Source of the DNA: SIG440 sp045120135
Lineage (GTDB): Bacteria > Bacillota > Clostridia > Monoglobales > Monoglobaceae
DNA length: 64,000 nucleotides
Assembly: GCA_045120135.1 (NCBI GenBank)
Contig: JBGVEN010000010.1
Location: forward strand, 248,001 to 312,000
Direction: 5' to 3'
Positions 27,861 to 36,494 of this stretch are shown here, in pieces. Position 1 is the stretch's first letter. Every line of letters begins with the position of its first letter. The notes under the pieces were generated by a model. That model saw nothing but the letters and a program-made list of their open reading frames with translations. It ran no database searches and was not told the DNA's origin. Position numbers and translations under genes: made by a program.

Positions 27861-28499
27861 ATGGATACAAAAATTTTAATTGCTAAAGATTTGCTTAAGA
27901 TTAAGGCTGTATTCTTTCGTCCGGAAGAACCTTTTACATGGGCAAGCGGTATTAAAAGCCCTGTTTATTGCGATAACCGTCTCACACTTAGTGACACTGA
28001 TGTTCGTACAGATGTTGAAACCAGCCTAGCTGAAACCATAAAGGAAAACTATCCCGAGGCTGAGGTTCTTATGGGTACTTCCACTGCCGGCATTGCACAC
28101 GCTGCAATCACAGCACATCTTATGGGGCTTCCTATGGGTTATGTTCGTAGCGGTGCAAAAGACCACGGCAGACAGAACCAGATTGAGGGTAAGCTTCTTC
28201 CCGGACAGAAGGTTGTAGTTGTTGAAGACCTTATTTCAACTGGAGGCAGTGTAATTGAGGTTGTTAACATTCTTCGTGAAGCCGGTGCTGAGGTTCTTGG
28301 TATTGTATCAATCTTTACATACGGTATGCAGAAAGGTCTTGACAGGCTTGCTGCAGCTGATGTAAAAAATGTAAGCCTTACTAACTTTGATGTTATTGCA
28401 GAGGTCGCAGCTGAAGAAGGCTATATTAAACCTGAAGATATCAAAAGACTTATTGCATTCCGCAACAACCCCTCCGACGAAAGCTGGATTGGTGCGTAA
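27861..28499 (+). CDS. pyrE: Orotate phosphoribosyltransferase
   Basis: 212 residues. The PRPP-binding motif is VVVVEDLISTGGSV near 118–131, and PFTWASGIKSPVYCDNR is the conserved N-terminal region. Adds ribose 5-phosphate to orotate to give OMP. The ribosome binding site is AAAGGAGA. Confidence 0.96.
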   Translation: MDTKILIAKDLLKIKAVFFRPEEPFTWASGIKSPVYCDNRLTLSDTDVRTDVETSLAETIKENYPEAEVLMGTSTAGIAHAAITAHLMGLPMGYVRSGAKDHGRQNQIEGKLLPGQKVVVVEDLISTGGSVIEVVNILREAGAEVLGIVSIFTYGMQKGLDRLAAADVKNVSLTNFDVIAEVAAEEGYIKPEDIKRLIAFRNNPSDESWIGA

Positions 28500-28506
28500 A
28501 GTTAAA

Positions 28507-28560
28507 AACGCCTTATCCGCCCGTGATAAGGTGTTACTAATATATTTCGGGCAGAAAGGC
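28507..28560 (+). promoter_or_regulatory. Mutually exclusive hairpins before pyrB
   Basis: Hairpin A: 28507–28517 with 28525–28535 (11 pairs, one G-U). Alternative hairpin B: GCCTT 28510–28514 with AAGGC 28556–28560, and GCCCG 28519–28523 with CGGGC 28548–28552. B would hide the AGAAAGG ribosome binding site of pyrB, and A would free it. A role in differential pyrBI translation is inferred. Confidence 0.45.
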
Positions 28561-28570
28561 TAAGATTAAA

Positions 28571-29479
28571 ATGAAAAGTGTAATTGATATAAAAGACCTT
28601 TCAACCAAAGAACTTGAAGAAATAATCGCTGTTGCTGAGGATATTATAGAAAATCCTGATAAATATGCTCATAAATGTGACAGAAAAAAACTTGCAACAT
28701 TGTTCTTTGAACCTTCAACCAGAACACGTCTCAGCTTTGAAGCTGCAATGTATGAACTGGGCGGACATGTTCTTTCGATGTCGGATGCTGGCTCAAGCTC
28801 TGCCGCAAAGGGTGAAAGTGTAGCAGATACTGCAAAAACCGTTTCCTGCTATGCAGATATTATAGCTATGCGCCATCCTAAAGAGGGTGCACCATTGGTT
28901 GCTGCAATGAATGCTTCTGTCCCGGTTATTAATGCTGGTGACGGCGGACACAACCACCCAACTCAAACACTTGCCGACCTGCTCACAATTCATCGTGAAA
29001 AAGGCAGATTTGATAATCTTACAGTTGGTCTTTGCGGAGACCTAAAGTTTGGAAGAACAGTACATTCACTTATAAATGCTCTTACACGGTATACCGGAAT
29101 TAAATTTGTTTTGATTTCACCGGAAGAACTTAAAGTTCCAAGCTATGTTAAGAACGAAATAAAAGAGTGTGGTCTTGACTATGTTCAGACAAAGGATTTG
29201 GCAGAATTTATGCCTGAGCTTGATATTCTTTATATGACAAGAGTTCAGCGCGAAAGATTTTTCAACGAGGAAGACTATCTTCGCTTAAAGGACAGCTACA
29301 TTCTTACTCCCGAAAAGCTTTCAACAGCAAAATCTGATTTATGTATTATGCATCCTCTTCCCCGAGTTAATGAAATAAGTGTTGCTGTTGACGATGACCC
29401 AAGAGCTTGTTACTTTAAACAAGTCCTTAACGGAAAATATATGCGTATGGCTTTGATTTTAAAGTTGTTGGAGGTGTAG
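28571..29479 (+). CDS. pyrB: Aspartate carbamoyltransferase catalytic chain
   Basis: 302 residues. The carbamoyl-phosphate-binding loop FEPSTRTRLSFE is at about 47–58, and the HPTQTLADL loop near 137. Condenses aspartate with carbamoyl phosphate. It is followed 3 bases later by pyrI, so the holoenzyme is the E. coli-like c6r6 type. Confidence 0.97.
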   Translation: MKSVIDIKDLSTKELEEIIAVAEDIIENPDKYAHKCDRKKLATLFFEPSTRTRLSFEAAMYELGGHVLSMSDAGSSSAAKGESVADTAKTVSCYADIIAMRHPKEGAPLVAAMNASVPVINAGDGGHNHPTQTLADLLTIHREKGRFDNLTVGLCGDLKFGRTVHSLINALTRYTGIKFVLISPEELKVPSYVKNEIKECGLDYVQTKDLAEFMPELDILYMTRVQRERFFNEEDYLRLKDSYILTPEKLSTAKSDLCIMHPLPRVNEISVAVDDDPRACYFKQVLNGKYMRMALILKLLEV

Positions 29480-29482
29480 GGT

Positions 29483-29905
29483 ATGAATATTGATTCAATA
29501 AAAAACGGAATTGTTATCGACCATATCGAGGCAGGCAAGGGAATGGAAATTTACAACCTTCTCCGCCTTGACTTACTGGATTGTTCTGTAGCGATAATAA
29601 AAAATGCTTCAAGTTCTAAAATGGGACGTAAGGACATCATAAAAATTGATGCAGAAATTAATCTTGATATGGATATTTTAGGTTATGTTGCACCAACTGC
29701 AACTGTCGATATCATAAACGATGGTATGCTTTGCGAAAAGAAGAAAATGACTTTGCCTGAAAAGCTGACCAATGTTATATTCTGCAAAAATCCAAGATGC
29801 ATTACTACAACCGAACAGGAATTGCCCAACATATTTAATCTAACTAATCCCGAAAAACGTGAATATCGTTGTGCATACTGTGAAACAAGAGCCAGTGAAA
29901 ATTAA
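29483..29905 (+). CDS. pyrI: Aspartate carbamoyltransferase regulatory chain
   Basis: 140 residues. The N-terminal nucleotide-binding domain is followed by a zinc domain with four cysteines (CKNPRC and YRCAYC). It gives CTP/ATP allosteric control of PyrB. Feedback here may replace the missing PyrR-type operon attenuation. Last gene of the pyr operon. Confidence 0.95.
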   Translation: MNIDSIKNGIVIDHIEAGKGMEIYNLLRLDLLDCSVAIIKNASSSKMGRKDIIKIDAEINLDMDILGYVAPTATVDIINDGMLCEKKKMTLPEKLTNVIFCKNPRCITTTEQELPNIFNLTNPEKREYRCAYCETRASEN

Positions 29906-29916
29906 TAACTAAAAAC

Positions 29917-29956
29917 AAAAAAAGCGATGCATATGATATGCATCGCTTTTTCTTTT
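29917..29956. terminator. Terminator of the pyr operon (bidirectional)
   Basis: AAAAAGCGATGCAT at 29919–29932 pairs with ATGCATCGCTTTTT at 29938–29951, with A and T tracts on both sides. It also serves the convergent yhcH-like gene. Confidence 0.92.
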
Positions 29957-29963
29957 GCTATAC

Positions 29964-30413
29964 TTAGTCAACCTTAATTTTTACAACAATCTTTTTAACA
30001 GAAGATACTTCTTTATAAGCTCTGCCAGGAGCGTGAACATCTTCCGGATAAAGGATAGCAAATGAACCTTCTGCCATATCCAGAACAACAGGTTCTTCTG
30101 CAGTTAAAAGGAAATAATCGTTTTCTGCATCATATTCTGTTGTAGCGGTGCAATCCTTGATGTTCTTCCAGTATATGCATTCATGACCCTTAACTACATA
30201 CTGAAGATCAATATAGTTCTTATGCGCTTCGTAAACACCCTCTGTTTTTGTTGTATATTCGCTTACATTTGCATAAACATTATCGCCATCAATGATATGC
30301 TTGCCGGTTGCAATATCTTCTTTTGCAGCCTTTTCGATAAACTCGAAAGCTTTAACAAACTTGTCGCCAAGGCTATTGTAGAGGTCTCTGTTTTTAATTA
30401 AATCATAAATCAT
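29964..30413 (-). CDS. YhcH/YjgK/YiaL family protein (EbgC/NanQ-like)
   Basis: 149 residues matching the single-domain cupin-like YhcH/YjgK/YiaL family, with EAHKNYIDLQYVVKGHE near 83–99 and ILYPEDVHAPG near 125. Relatives include the EbgC subunit and sialic acid anomerase NanQ. The histidine and acidic residues expected for the metal site are present. A sugar-anomer role is likely but the substrate is unknown. It lies alone between two terminators. Start ATG follows AAAAGGAGT. Confidence 0.88.
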   Translation of the reverse strand: MIYDLIKNRDLYNSLGDKFVKAFEFIEKAAKEDIATGKHIIDGDNVYANVSEYTTKTEGVYEAHKNYIDLQYVVKGHECIYWKNIKDCTATTEYDAENDYFLLTAEEPVVLDMAEGSFAILYPEDVHAPGRAYKEVSSVKKIVVKIKVD

Positions 30414-30442
30414 TTTGTCTTACTCCTTTTAAATGTTTATAT

Positions 30443-30475
30443 AAAACCAAGAGCCAATTTAAGGCTCTTGGTTTT
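30443..30475 (-). terminator. Terminator after the SLH protein gene
   Basis: AAAACCAAGAGCC (30443–30455) pairs with GGCTCTTGGTTTT (30463–30475). It ends the minus-strand SLH transcript just before the yhcH-like gene. Confidence 0.85.
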
Positions 30476-30484
30476 ATTACTTGA

Positions 30485-32197
30485 TTATTTTTGATAATCT
30501 GACCAATCTCTATTTTCCATAAGCTTGGTCCATTTTTTATAAACACTGTTAATATGCTCATACTCATTGCTGTTTGTTGCTTCCTGAACAGCTGTATAAT
30601 ACCAAGCTGTTTCATCACTGTTATCAGACCATATAGCCATTCCTTCAAGCAATGTGCCGTGATCTTTGTGGACACGGTTCAATACTCTGTTGATAAGTGT
30701 CATTGCTTCAGCACGGGTTATAAATTCATCTGGACGGAAGGTCTTGTCTTCATATCCTTCAATCCAACCATAAGCTGCCGCTTCAAGAATATCATCTTTT
30801 GCCCAGTGTTCGTCTATATCTGTAAAGCTATTAGTGATTCCAACCTCAAGATTTTCAAATCTTGCACAAATTGTTGTAAACTCTGCTCTAGTAATAAATT
30901 CATCGGGCGCAAACATATTTTCTAAACGACCATTAACAATTCCGAGCTTCGCCATGGTTGAAATTGCCAGATTATGCCAATCCTCAGCGTTTACATCGTC
31001 AAAGATATTTTCATCGGTAAGGTTTCCGTCTCTTACTTCATCCTTAAGCAATCTGAAGAAAATTGTTGTTACCTCTGCACGAGTAATATTATTATTAGGA
31101 CGAACAGTTCCATCAGGATATCCTATAACATAAGCAAAATGGTCAACGCCGTTGAGCATTTCGGGAACCGGAGGTCTCTCCTTCACCCATTTTGCGTATA
31201 TGGTTGTATTTTTGGTAATTGTTACAGAAGTAACTTCCTTAGTGAGTCTTGCGTCTTCGTACCAACCGTCGAACACATAACCCTCTTTTGATGTAACCTT
31301 TTTAGAGAGTGAAACTACCTGGTCTTTTTTATGTTTTTCTGAAGCAATAGCAGTACCACCGTTCACTTCATACTTGAGTTCATACTTAACTTCTTCCTCT
31401 TTGTTTGTTGAACCGCCTGAACCACCTGAACCACCTGAACCGCCTGAACCGGAATCGCCACCACTGCTTACCTTTATCTTCAGCGGTGAGGGCTGGATTG
31501 CTTTAGTTGTATCATCTGCGTCAACAAAACTATATTCTATATCTATGCCTGTGTCTTCTACCGTTGTAGAACCCGTAACATTTCCGGACACAGTAGAATC
31601 TGCAAGAATGCTGAAGCCTGGATATTCAAGAGAAATTTCTTTAGGAAGATCTATTAACCTTTCTACTGTCACATCTTCAGCTGTCTTAATTACAATTGTA
31701 ATTTTATTACCGTCCTTTTCACGACTATCCTCTATAAATAGAGCCTTCGCATCATCAGCGTTCTTCCCTGTTTGAGGAATAAAAGTAAAACCGTTAAGTT
31801 CACCTGTCTCAAGGTCAGCGGGGAGAAGATATACACCTTCTGACCATCCTGCTGTAATCGTAAATTCACCAATTACCTTCTTGTCTTTAAACCCAGCGTA
31901 AGCAGCAGGAGTAAGTTCACGTTTTATTCTTTTAAATGCGTTAATAACATTCGTCATATCAATTGTTGCTTTTGCTGAAATACTTTCGCCTTGTGAGGCT
32001 TCAACGCTTTCTGCATAATCCCCTGTTGTTTTAACCTCAATATCACCCTTAACCTTTACTGGTGATACAGCATTAACAAGGTTTGCCAAATCATTCAGAT
32101 TGTCAATAGTGCCGGTAGCATCTGCTGCAGATACTCCGATAAAGCAACTACAAAGCACAGCAACAGCAAGAAATAAAGAAAGTACCTTTTTCATCAT
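30485..32197 (-). CDS. Secreted S-layer homology (SLH) domain protein
   Basis: 570 residues. A signal peptide (residues 1–24, ending GVSA-AD) is followed by an unknown beta-rich region (about 30–240). Next come a glycine-serine linker with repeated GGS (about 250–272), one InlB_B/Listeria-Bacteroides repeat (YEVNGGTAI to TTIYAKW, about 278–340), and three C-terminal SLH repeats (about 345–530, with ITRAEVTTIFFRLL, ITRAEFTTICARFE and ITRAEAMTLINRVL). SLH repeats bind pyruvylated secondary wall polymer, so the protein should be displayed on the cell wall. Its promoter is at 32270–32298. ATG 32197 has GGAGGA upstream. Confidence 0.92.
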   Translation of the reverse strand: MMKKVLSLFLAVAVLCSCFIGVSAADATGTIDNLNDLANLVNAVSPVKVKGDIEVKTTGDYAESVEASQGESISAKATIDMTNVINAFKRIKRELTPAAYAGFKDKKVIGEFTITAGWSEGVYLLPADLETGELNGFTFIPQTGKNADDAKALFIEDSREKDGNKITIVIKTAEDVTVERLIDLPKEISLEYPGFSILADSTVSGNVTGSTTVEDTGIDIEYSFVDADDTTKAIQPSPLKIKVSSGGDSGSGGSGGSGGSGGSTNKEEEVKYELKYEVNGGTAIASEKHKKDQVVSLSKKVTSKEGYVFDGWYEDARLTKEVTSVTITKNTTIYAKWVKERPPVPEMLNGVDHFAYVIGYPDGTVRPNNNITRAEVTTIFFRLLKDEVRDGNLTDENIFDDVNAEDWHNLAISTMAKLGIVNGRLENMFAPDEFITRAEFTTICARFENLEVGITNSFTDIDEHWAKDDILEAAAYGWIEGYEDKTFRPDEFITRAEAMTLINRVLNRVHKDHGTLLEGMAIWSDNSDETAWYYTAVQEATNSNEYEHINSVYKKWTKLMENRDWSDYQK

Positions 32198-32269
32198 AAT
32201 AAATCCTCCTTTGGATACTGTAAAAATTAAGCATACTTAAGGAAAATATGCATCATTTTCATATAAAAC

Positions 32270-32298
32270 AGAATAACATATTCGTGCAATATTGTCAA
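32270..32298 (-). promoter_or_regulatory. Promoter of the SLH protein gene
   Basis: TTGACA (32293–32298), 17 bp and TATTCT (32270–32275) on the minus strand, about 70 bases before the start codon. Confidence 0.7.
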
Positions 32299-32373
32299 GT
32301 TCTTCATGCATAATTATTTATATTATATTTCTTTAAATTTTAACTAACAAATAAAAAAGTTTAAAATAAACAC

Positions 32374-32467
32374 TTGACTATTTATGTCAAAAAAGCTATA
32401 ATAAAAAAGTATGTTTTTTGAAAATAATTAAAACACATAAATATATGTCCTTGATTTACTCAAGGTC
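32374..32467 (+). promoter_or_regulatory. secDF promoter and short leader hairpin
   Basis: TTGACT (32374–32379), 17 bp and TATAAT (32397–32402). In the roughly 80-nt leader, CCTTGA and TCAAGG form a small hairpin (about 32451–32467) ending shortly before the AAGGAGG of secD, which could modulate translation. Confidence 0.65.
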
Positions 32468-32487
32468 GACACAAGGAGGAAAAAACA

Positions 32488-33783
32488 GTGTCAAGAAGTA
32501 TTATTAAACTTACAGCAATTGTGCTTGTAATTGCGGCACTTCTGTTTGTTGCACTGTACGGACTTGATTTTACCGAGTCAGTAAGATTCCCCGGAATCCT
32601 TGACCCCGACGGCGTTGTTCAGGGTCTTGACCTTAAAGGCGGTTCGGTAATCGTTTTCGAAGCACAGGAAGCAAATCCGACAGACGACCAGATGAACACA
32701 GTTGCAAATATGATGAGAACCCGTCTGGACGGACTTGGTTACTCAGAAGCTACCGTTACCCGACAGGGCCTTAAGAAGGTTAGAATTGAAATTCCTTCAG
32801 TTTCAGACCCCGAAAAGGCTGCAGAATCTTTGGGTGCAACTGCTCAGCTTCAGTTTGTTGACTATGAAGGTACAGTTGTTCTCTCGGGTAATGACATCAA
32901 AGATGCCGCTGCAGAATATGGCCCCGTAAGCCAGATGGGTAACAGCGAGCATTACGTAAGACTTTCTCTTACAAGCGAAGGTGTTAAAAAGTTTGCTGAT
33001 GCAACCGCTCGTGTCTCTGCTCTTTCAAATGGTAACAACTACATTGCAATTATGATGGATGACCTCCTCATTTCTGCACCTATGGTAAAAGAAACAATTA
33101 ATGATGACGAATGCATTATTTCAGGTGAATTTGATGCAGAATCAACAAAGGCCCTTGCAGGTAATATCCGTTCAGGTCAGCTCCCCTTCTCACTTGCTCA
33201 GGTTGAGTTGAGAGCAATTAGCGCAACACTTGGTGACACAGCTCTTAAAACTTCACTAACAGCAGGTCTTATCGGTATCATTCTTGTAATGCTCTTTATG
33301 CTTCTCTTCTATCGTCTGCCCGGTCTTATGGCAGATATCGCACTTGCAGGTTATATGGGTATTGTGGGTATCATCCTTGCAAATCTTCATGTTAATCTCA
33401 CTCTTCCCGGTATCGCAGGTATTATTCTTTCAATAGGTATGGCAGTTGATGCCAATGTTATTATATTTGAAAGAATTAAAGAAGAGCTTAAACTTGGCAA
33501 AACAGTACGCAGTGCAGTTGATGCGGGCTTTAACAGAGCACTTTCTGCCGTTATCGACTCGAACATTACAACAATTATTGCTGCTGTAATACTTATGTTT
33601 ATGGGCACAGGTACAATCAAGGGCTTTGGTACTACACTTCTTATCGGTGTTGTAGTAAGTATGATTTCTGCAATTTTTGTTACCAAATTCTTACTTAAAC
33701 AGATGATTGGTATGAATGTTAAAAACCTTTGGCTCTATGGCATAAACAAATCTAAGGATAAGGAGGACGCAATCAATGCTTAA
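32488..33783 (+). CDS. secD: Protein translocase subunit SecD
   Basis: 431 residues. The N-terminal membrane helix (8–28), the conserved LDLKGG motif (around 47–53), the periplasmic P1-like domain, and five C-terminal helices with GMAVDANVIIFERIKEE are typical. SecD with SecF uses the proton motive force to aid late steps of Sec export. GTG at 32488 follows AAGGAGG. It overlaps secF by 8 bases. In Bacillus the two are fused, but here they are separate. Confidence 0.96.
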   Translation: MSRSIIKLTAIVLVIAALLFVALYGLDFTESVRFPGILDPDGVVQGLDLKGGSVIVFEAQEANPTDDQMNTVANMMRTRLDGLGYSEATVTRQGLKKVRIEIPSVSDPEKAAESLGATAQLQFVDYEGTVVLSGNDIKDAAAEYGPVSQMGNSEHYVRLSLTSEGVKKFADATARVSALSNGNNYIAIMMDDLLISAPMVKETINDDECIISGEFDAESTKALAGNIRSGQLPFSLAQVELRAISATLGDTALKTSLTAGLIGIILVMLFMLLFYRLPGLMADIALAGYMGIVGIILANLHVNLTLPGIAGIILSIGMAVDANVIIFERIKEELKLGKTVRSAVDAGFNRALSAVIDSNITTIIAAVILMFMGTGTIKGFGTTLLIGVVVSMISAIFVTKFLLKQMIGMNVKNLWLYGINKSKDKEDAINA

Positions 33784-34687
33784 TATTGTTGGAAATAAAA
33801 AAATTTATTTAACAATTTCAATCATTCTTATGGTTGTTAGTGCTGCTTCCCTTCTTATTCAGGGCTTTAATCTTGACACAGACTTTGCCGGCGGCATGGC
33901 TGTAACATACGGAATTAACAGTGATTTTGAAGTTAAGGATGTTGAAGCTGTTGTTTCAGAAGCTCTCGGTGTTAACCAGAAGGCATCTTCAGTTCAAAAG
34001 TCCGACAACAACGAAGTTGTTATCAAATTTGGTTATGATAATTCTCTTAAAACCGAAGAAGAAAGAACTGCATTTAGCAACGAAAAGATTGAAGCTATTA
34101 CAAAACATCTTTCTGATAAATACGGCGAAGTTGAAATGAAAAACAAGGATGTTGTTTCACCTTCAACAGGTAAAGAGCTTGCAAGAAGTGCTGTTTGGAT
34201 GTCAATCTTTGCAGCTCTCGCAATTCTTATTTATGTAACTTTCAGATTTGAATTTACATCAGGTGTTTGCGCAGTTCTTGCTCTTGTTCACGATATCCTT
34301 ATTCTTTGCGGTATTTATTCACTCTTTAGAATTGCAATTGATACAAACTTTATTGCTGCAGTTCTTACTGTTCTCGGTTATTCTATCAACGCTACAATTG
34401 TTATCTTTGACAGAATCCGTGAAAACACACGTCACGCAAAGAAGCAGACATATTCTGAAATTGCAAACACAAGTATTAACCAGACTATATCCCGTTCAAT
34501 CAACACAACCGTTACCACACTTCTTACAATTGGTATGGTTTACATCCTTGGTGTTACATCTATTAAGGTATTTGCTCTTCCGATTATCATTGGTATCTTT
34601 ATCGGAACCTACTCATCAATCTTTATGGCTGGTTCCGTATGGGCAACCTGGAAGGATGCAGGCGTTAAAGCAAAAGCAAAGAAATAA
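33776..34687 (+). CDS. secF: Protein translocase subunit SecF
   Basis: 303 residues. The SecF signature DFAGGMAVTY is at about 36–45, with six membrane helices and YSINATIVIFDRIRENTR near 202–219. Partner of SecD. The gene ends at a strong terminator. Confidence 0.96.
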   Translation: MLNIVGNKKIYLTISIILMVVSAASLLIQGFNLDTDFAGGMAVTYGINSDFEVKDVEAVVSEALGVNQKASSVQKSDNNEVVIKFGYDNSLKTEEERTAFSNEKIEAITKHLSDKYGEVEMKNKDVVSPSTGKELARSAVWMSIFAALAILIYVTFRFEFTSGVCAVLALVHDILILCGIYSLFRIAIDTNFIAAVLTVLGYSINATIVIFDRIRENTRHAKKQTYSEIANTSINQTISRSINTTVTTLLTIGMVYILGVTSIKVFALPIIIGIFIGTYSSIFMAGSVWATWKDAGVKAKAKK

Positions 34688-34699
34688 TTTGCAGACATT

Positions 34700-34736
34700 A
34701 AAAAACCGCGATGGAAATTTTCCATCGCGGTTTTTG
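34700..34736. terminator. Bidirectional terminator between secF and ddh
   Basis: AAAAACCGCGATGGAAA (34701–34717) pairs with the complementary arm ending GCGGTTTTT at 34735. Confidence 0.92.
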
Positions 34737-34742
34737 TATTTC

Positions 34743-35729
34743 TTAAAGAATACTTTCTCTTAATTCTTCAGGTGATTTAGCACTGAGATACACGGGTGCA
34801 ATATCGAAAACAGTTTTACAACCCTTCTTTCCTTCTTTATTAAGTCTATATGCTGCTCTTGCGTAAGCTACAATTACAGATGCTGTAAATTCGGGATTTG
34901 AATCAAGTTTTAAACTGTATTCGATAATGTGCTTGTGTTCTTTATCTTTTCCTGTAACGCCAGTTCTGAAAACAAAACCGCCATGAGGTATACCACTATG
35001 ATTGCAGTCAAGCTCTTCCTGAGAAACAAAATGCACAATTGTATCATAGTCAGCAAAATAGTTCGGCATATTTTTTATTTCGTTTTCAATTTTTACCTTG
35101 TCTGCGCCGTCTTCTGCCACAACAAAACATTCACGGATATGCTTTTGACGAGTGGAAAGTTCGGGATTAGAACCGCTGCGAACAGCATCTAATGCAGAGT
35201 CTACAGGAATGGTGTACTGCTTTCCATCCTTTACGCCCTCAACTCTGCGAATTGCGTCGGAGTGTCCCTGGCTTACGCCTTTTCCCCAAAATGTATAGTC
35301 GTTACCCTCGGGAAGAATTGCTGATGAATACATTCTGCTGAGTGAGAACATACCCGGGTCCCAACCTACTGAAATTATTGCAATATGCCCCGCTTCATTT
35401 GCGGCATTGTTACAGTTGTCAAAATGACAAGGTATTTTGGCATGCGTATCGAAACTGTCAACAACATTAAAAAGCTTTGCAAGCTCAGGAGTCTGTTCTG
35501 GGAGGTCAGTTGCACTTCCTCCACACAAAATCATAACATCAATCTTGTCGGTCATATTTTTTGCTTCATCTGTATGACAAACCGCTACTCCCGCTGTATC
35601 AATTTTAACAGTTTTAGGGTCTCTTCTTGTAAAAACTGCAACAAGCTCTAAATCTTTATTTTGACGAATAGCATATTCAACACCTCGTCCCAGATTGCCG
35701 TATCCGTATATTCCTATCCTTATGCTCAT
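34743..35729 (-). CDS. ddh: meso-Diaminopimelate D-dehydrogenase
   Basis: 328 residues, the usual length. The Rossmann nucleotide loop GYGNLGRG is at 9–16. Conserved regions include CGGSATDLPEQTPELA, VGWDPGMFSLSRM, and FWGKGVSQGHSDAIRR. It makes meso-DAP directly from tetrahydrodipicolinate, NADPH and ammonia, bypassing the acylated DAP route. It supplies lysine and peptidoglycan precursors. A single gene facing secF. Confidence 0.96.
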   Translation of the reverse strand: MSIRIGIYGYGNLGRGVEYAIRQNKDLELVAVFTRRDPKTVKIDTAGVAVCHTDEAKNMTDKIDVMILCGGSATDLPEQTPELAKLFNVVDSFDTHAKIPCHFDNCNNAANEAGHIAIISVGWDPGMFSLSRMYSSAILPEGNDYTFWGKGVSQGHSDAIRRVEGVKDGKQYTIPVDSALDAVRSGSNPELSTRQKHIRECFVVAEDGADKVKIENEIKNMPNYFADYDTIVHFVSQEELDCNHSGIPHGGFVFRTGVTGKDKEHKHIIEYSLKLDSNPEFTASVIVAYARAAYRLNKEGKKGCKTVFDIAPVYLSAKSPEELRESIL

Positions 35730-35822
35730 ATTATCTCACCGTCCGTATTTTCTTTATAAAAAAAAGTATACCACTTTTTTTGTATCTATTCAATATTTTT
35801 GTGCTTAAAATTTAAACAAAAT

Positions 35823-36494
35823 TCAAAGTTTTTCAACGCTTACAACTGTAATAATTCCATTATCAACAAAAAATTTAAATTCAAATCCGGCAAATTCAAG
35901 TCCGTAAATCCTTTTGCTGTCATTTTGGTAAGATGGTCTCGGATCACTTTCAAGCACGGCTAAAAGCGTTGATTTTTTCGCCTTAGGAATCTTTTCTATC
36001 AGATTATCATCAATTTTAACCAATAATTTGCGTTTGGGTAAATTTTCAGTAAACCCGCCTTTCGCATCGCAAACACAGTCCGCATATGGCAAGTAGGGTT
36101 TAATATCAAAAATTGGAGTATTATCCATCATATCACAACCCGATACAATAAGTTCTACGCCATTTTCAGATGAATAAATAATATCTTCAAGCTTTAGTAC
36201 AGAAAGTCCTATCGGGTTTGGTCTATATGGCGAACGGGTCGCAAATACTCCCATTCGCTTATTACCGCCTAAAAGCGGAGGTCTTACTGTTGGATACCAT
36301 TTTTCGATTTTTGCTTTTGAAAATTCCCATATAACCCATATATGCGAAAATTCATCAAGTCCCCGTACAGACATAGGGTCTGTATATTCTTTTTCAAATA
36401 TTATTCTACCCTTGTTTTCAGGAATAACACCACTTTGCCTAGGCACACCAAATTTTGTCGGAAAGTCGGTTTTTATATGTGCAATTATTTTCAT
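35823..36494 (-). CDS. trmO: tRNA (t6A37) N6-methyltransferase TrmO-like protein
   Basis: 223 residues of the TsaA/YaeB/TrmO beta-barrel family. The family signature is FATRSPYRPNPIGLS near 85–99, with SVRGLDEFSHIWVIW upstream and a DIKPYLPYAD segment. It methylates N6-threonylcarbamoyladenosine at position 37 of certain tRNAs with SAM. It starts 1 base after the DUF6062 gene, so they are co-transcribed. Confidence 0.92.
   Translation of the reverse strand: MKIIAHIKTDFPTKFGVPRQSGVIPENKGRIIFEKEYTDPMSVRGLDEFSHIWVIWEFSKAKIEKWYPTVRPPLLGGNKRMGVFATRSPYRPNPIGLSVLKLEDIIYSSENGVELIVSGCDMMDNTPIFDIKPYLPYADCVCDAKGGFTENLPKRKLLVKIDDNLIEKIPKAKKSTLLAVLESDPRPSYQNDSKRIYGLEFAGFEFKFFVDNGIITVVSVEKL

Noticed and set aside
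31400..31460. Short tandem repeat in the SLH gene as a possible phase-variable locus
   Set aside because: The repeat unit encodes Gly-Gly-Ser in frame, so copy changes would only lengthen the linker.
30554..31775. Several plus-strand open frames across the SLH gene
   Set aside because: Antisense shadows. The proline-rich stretch is only the complement of the GGS linker.
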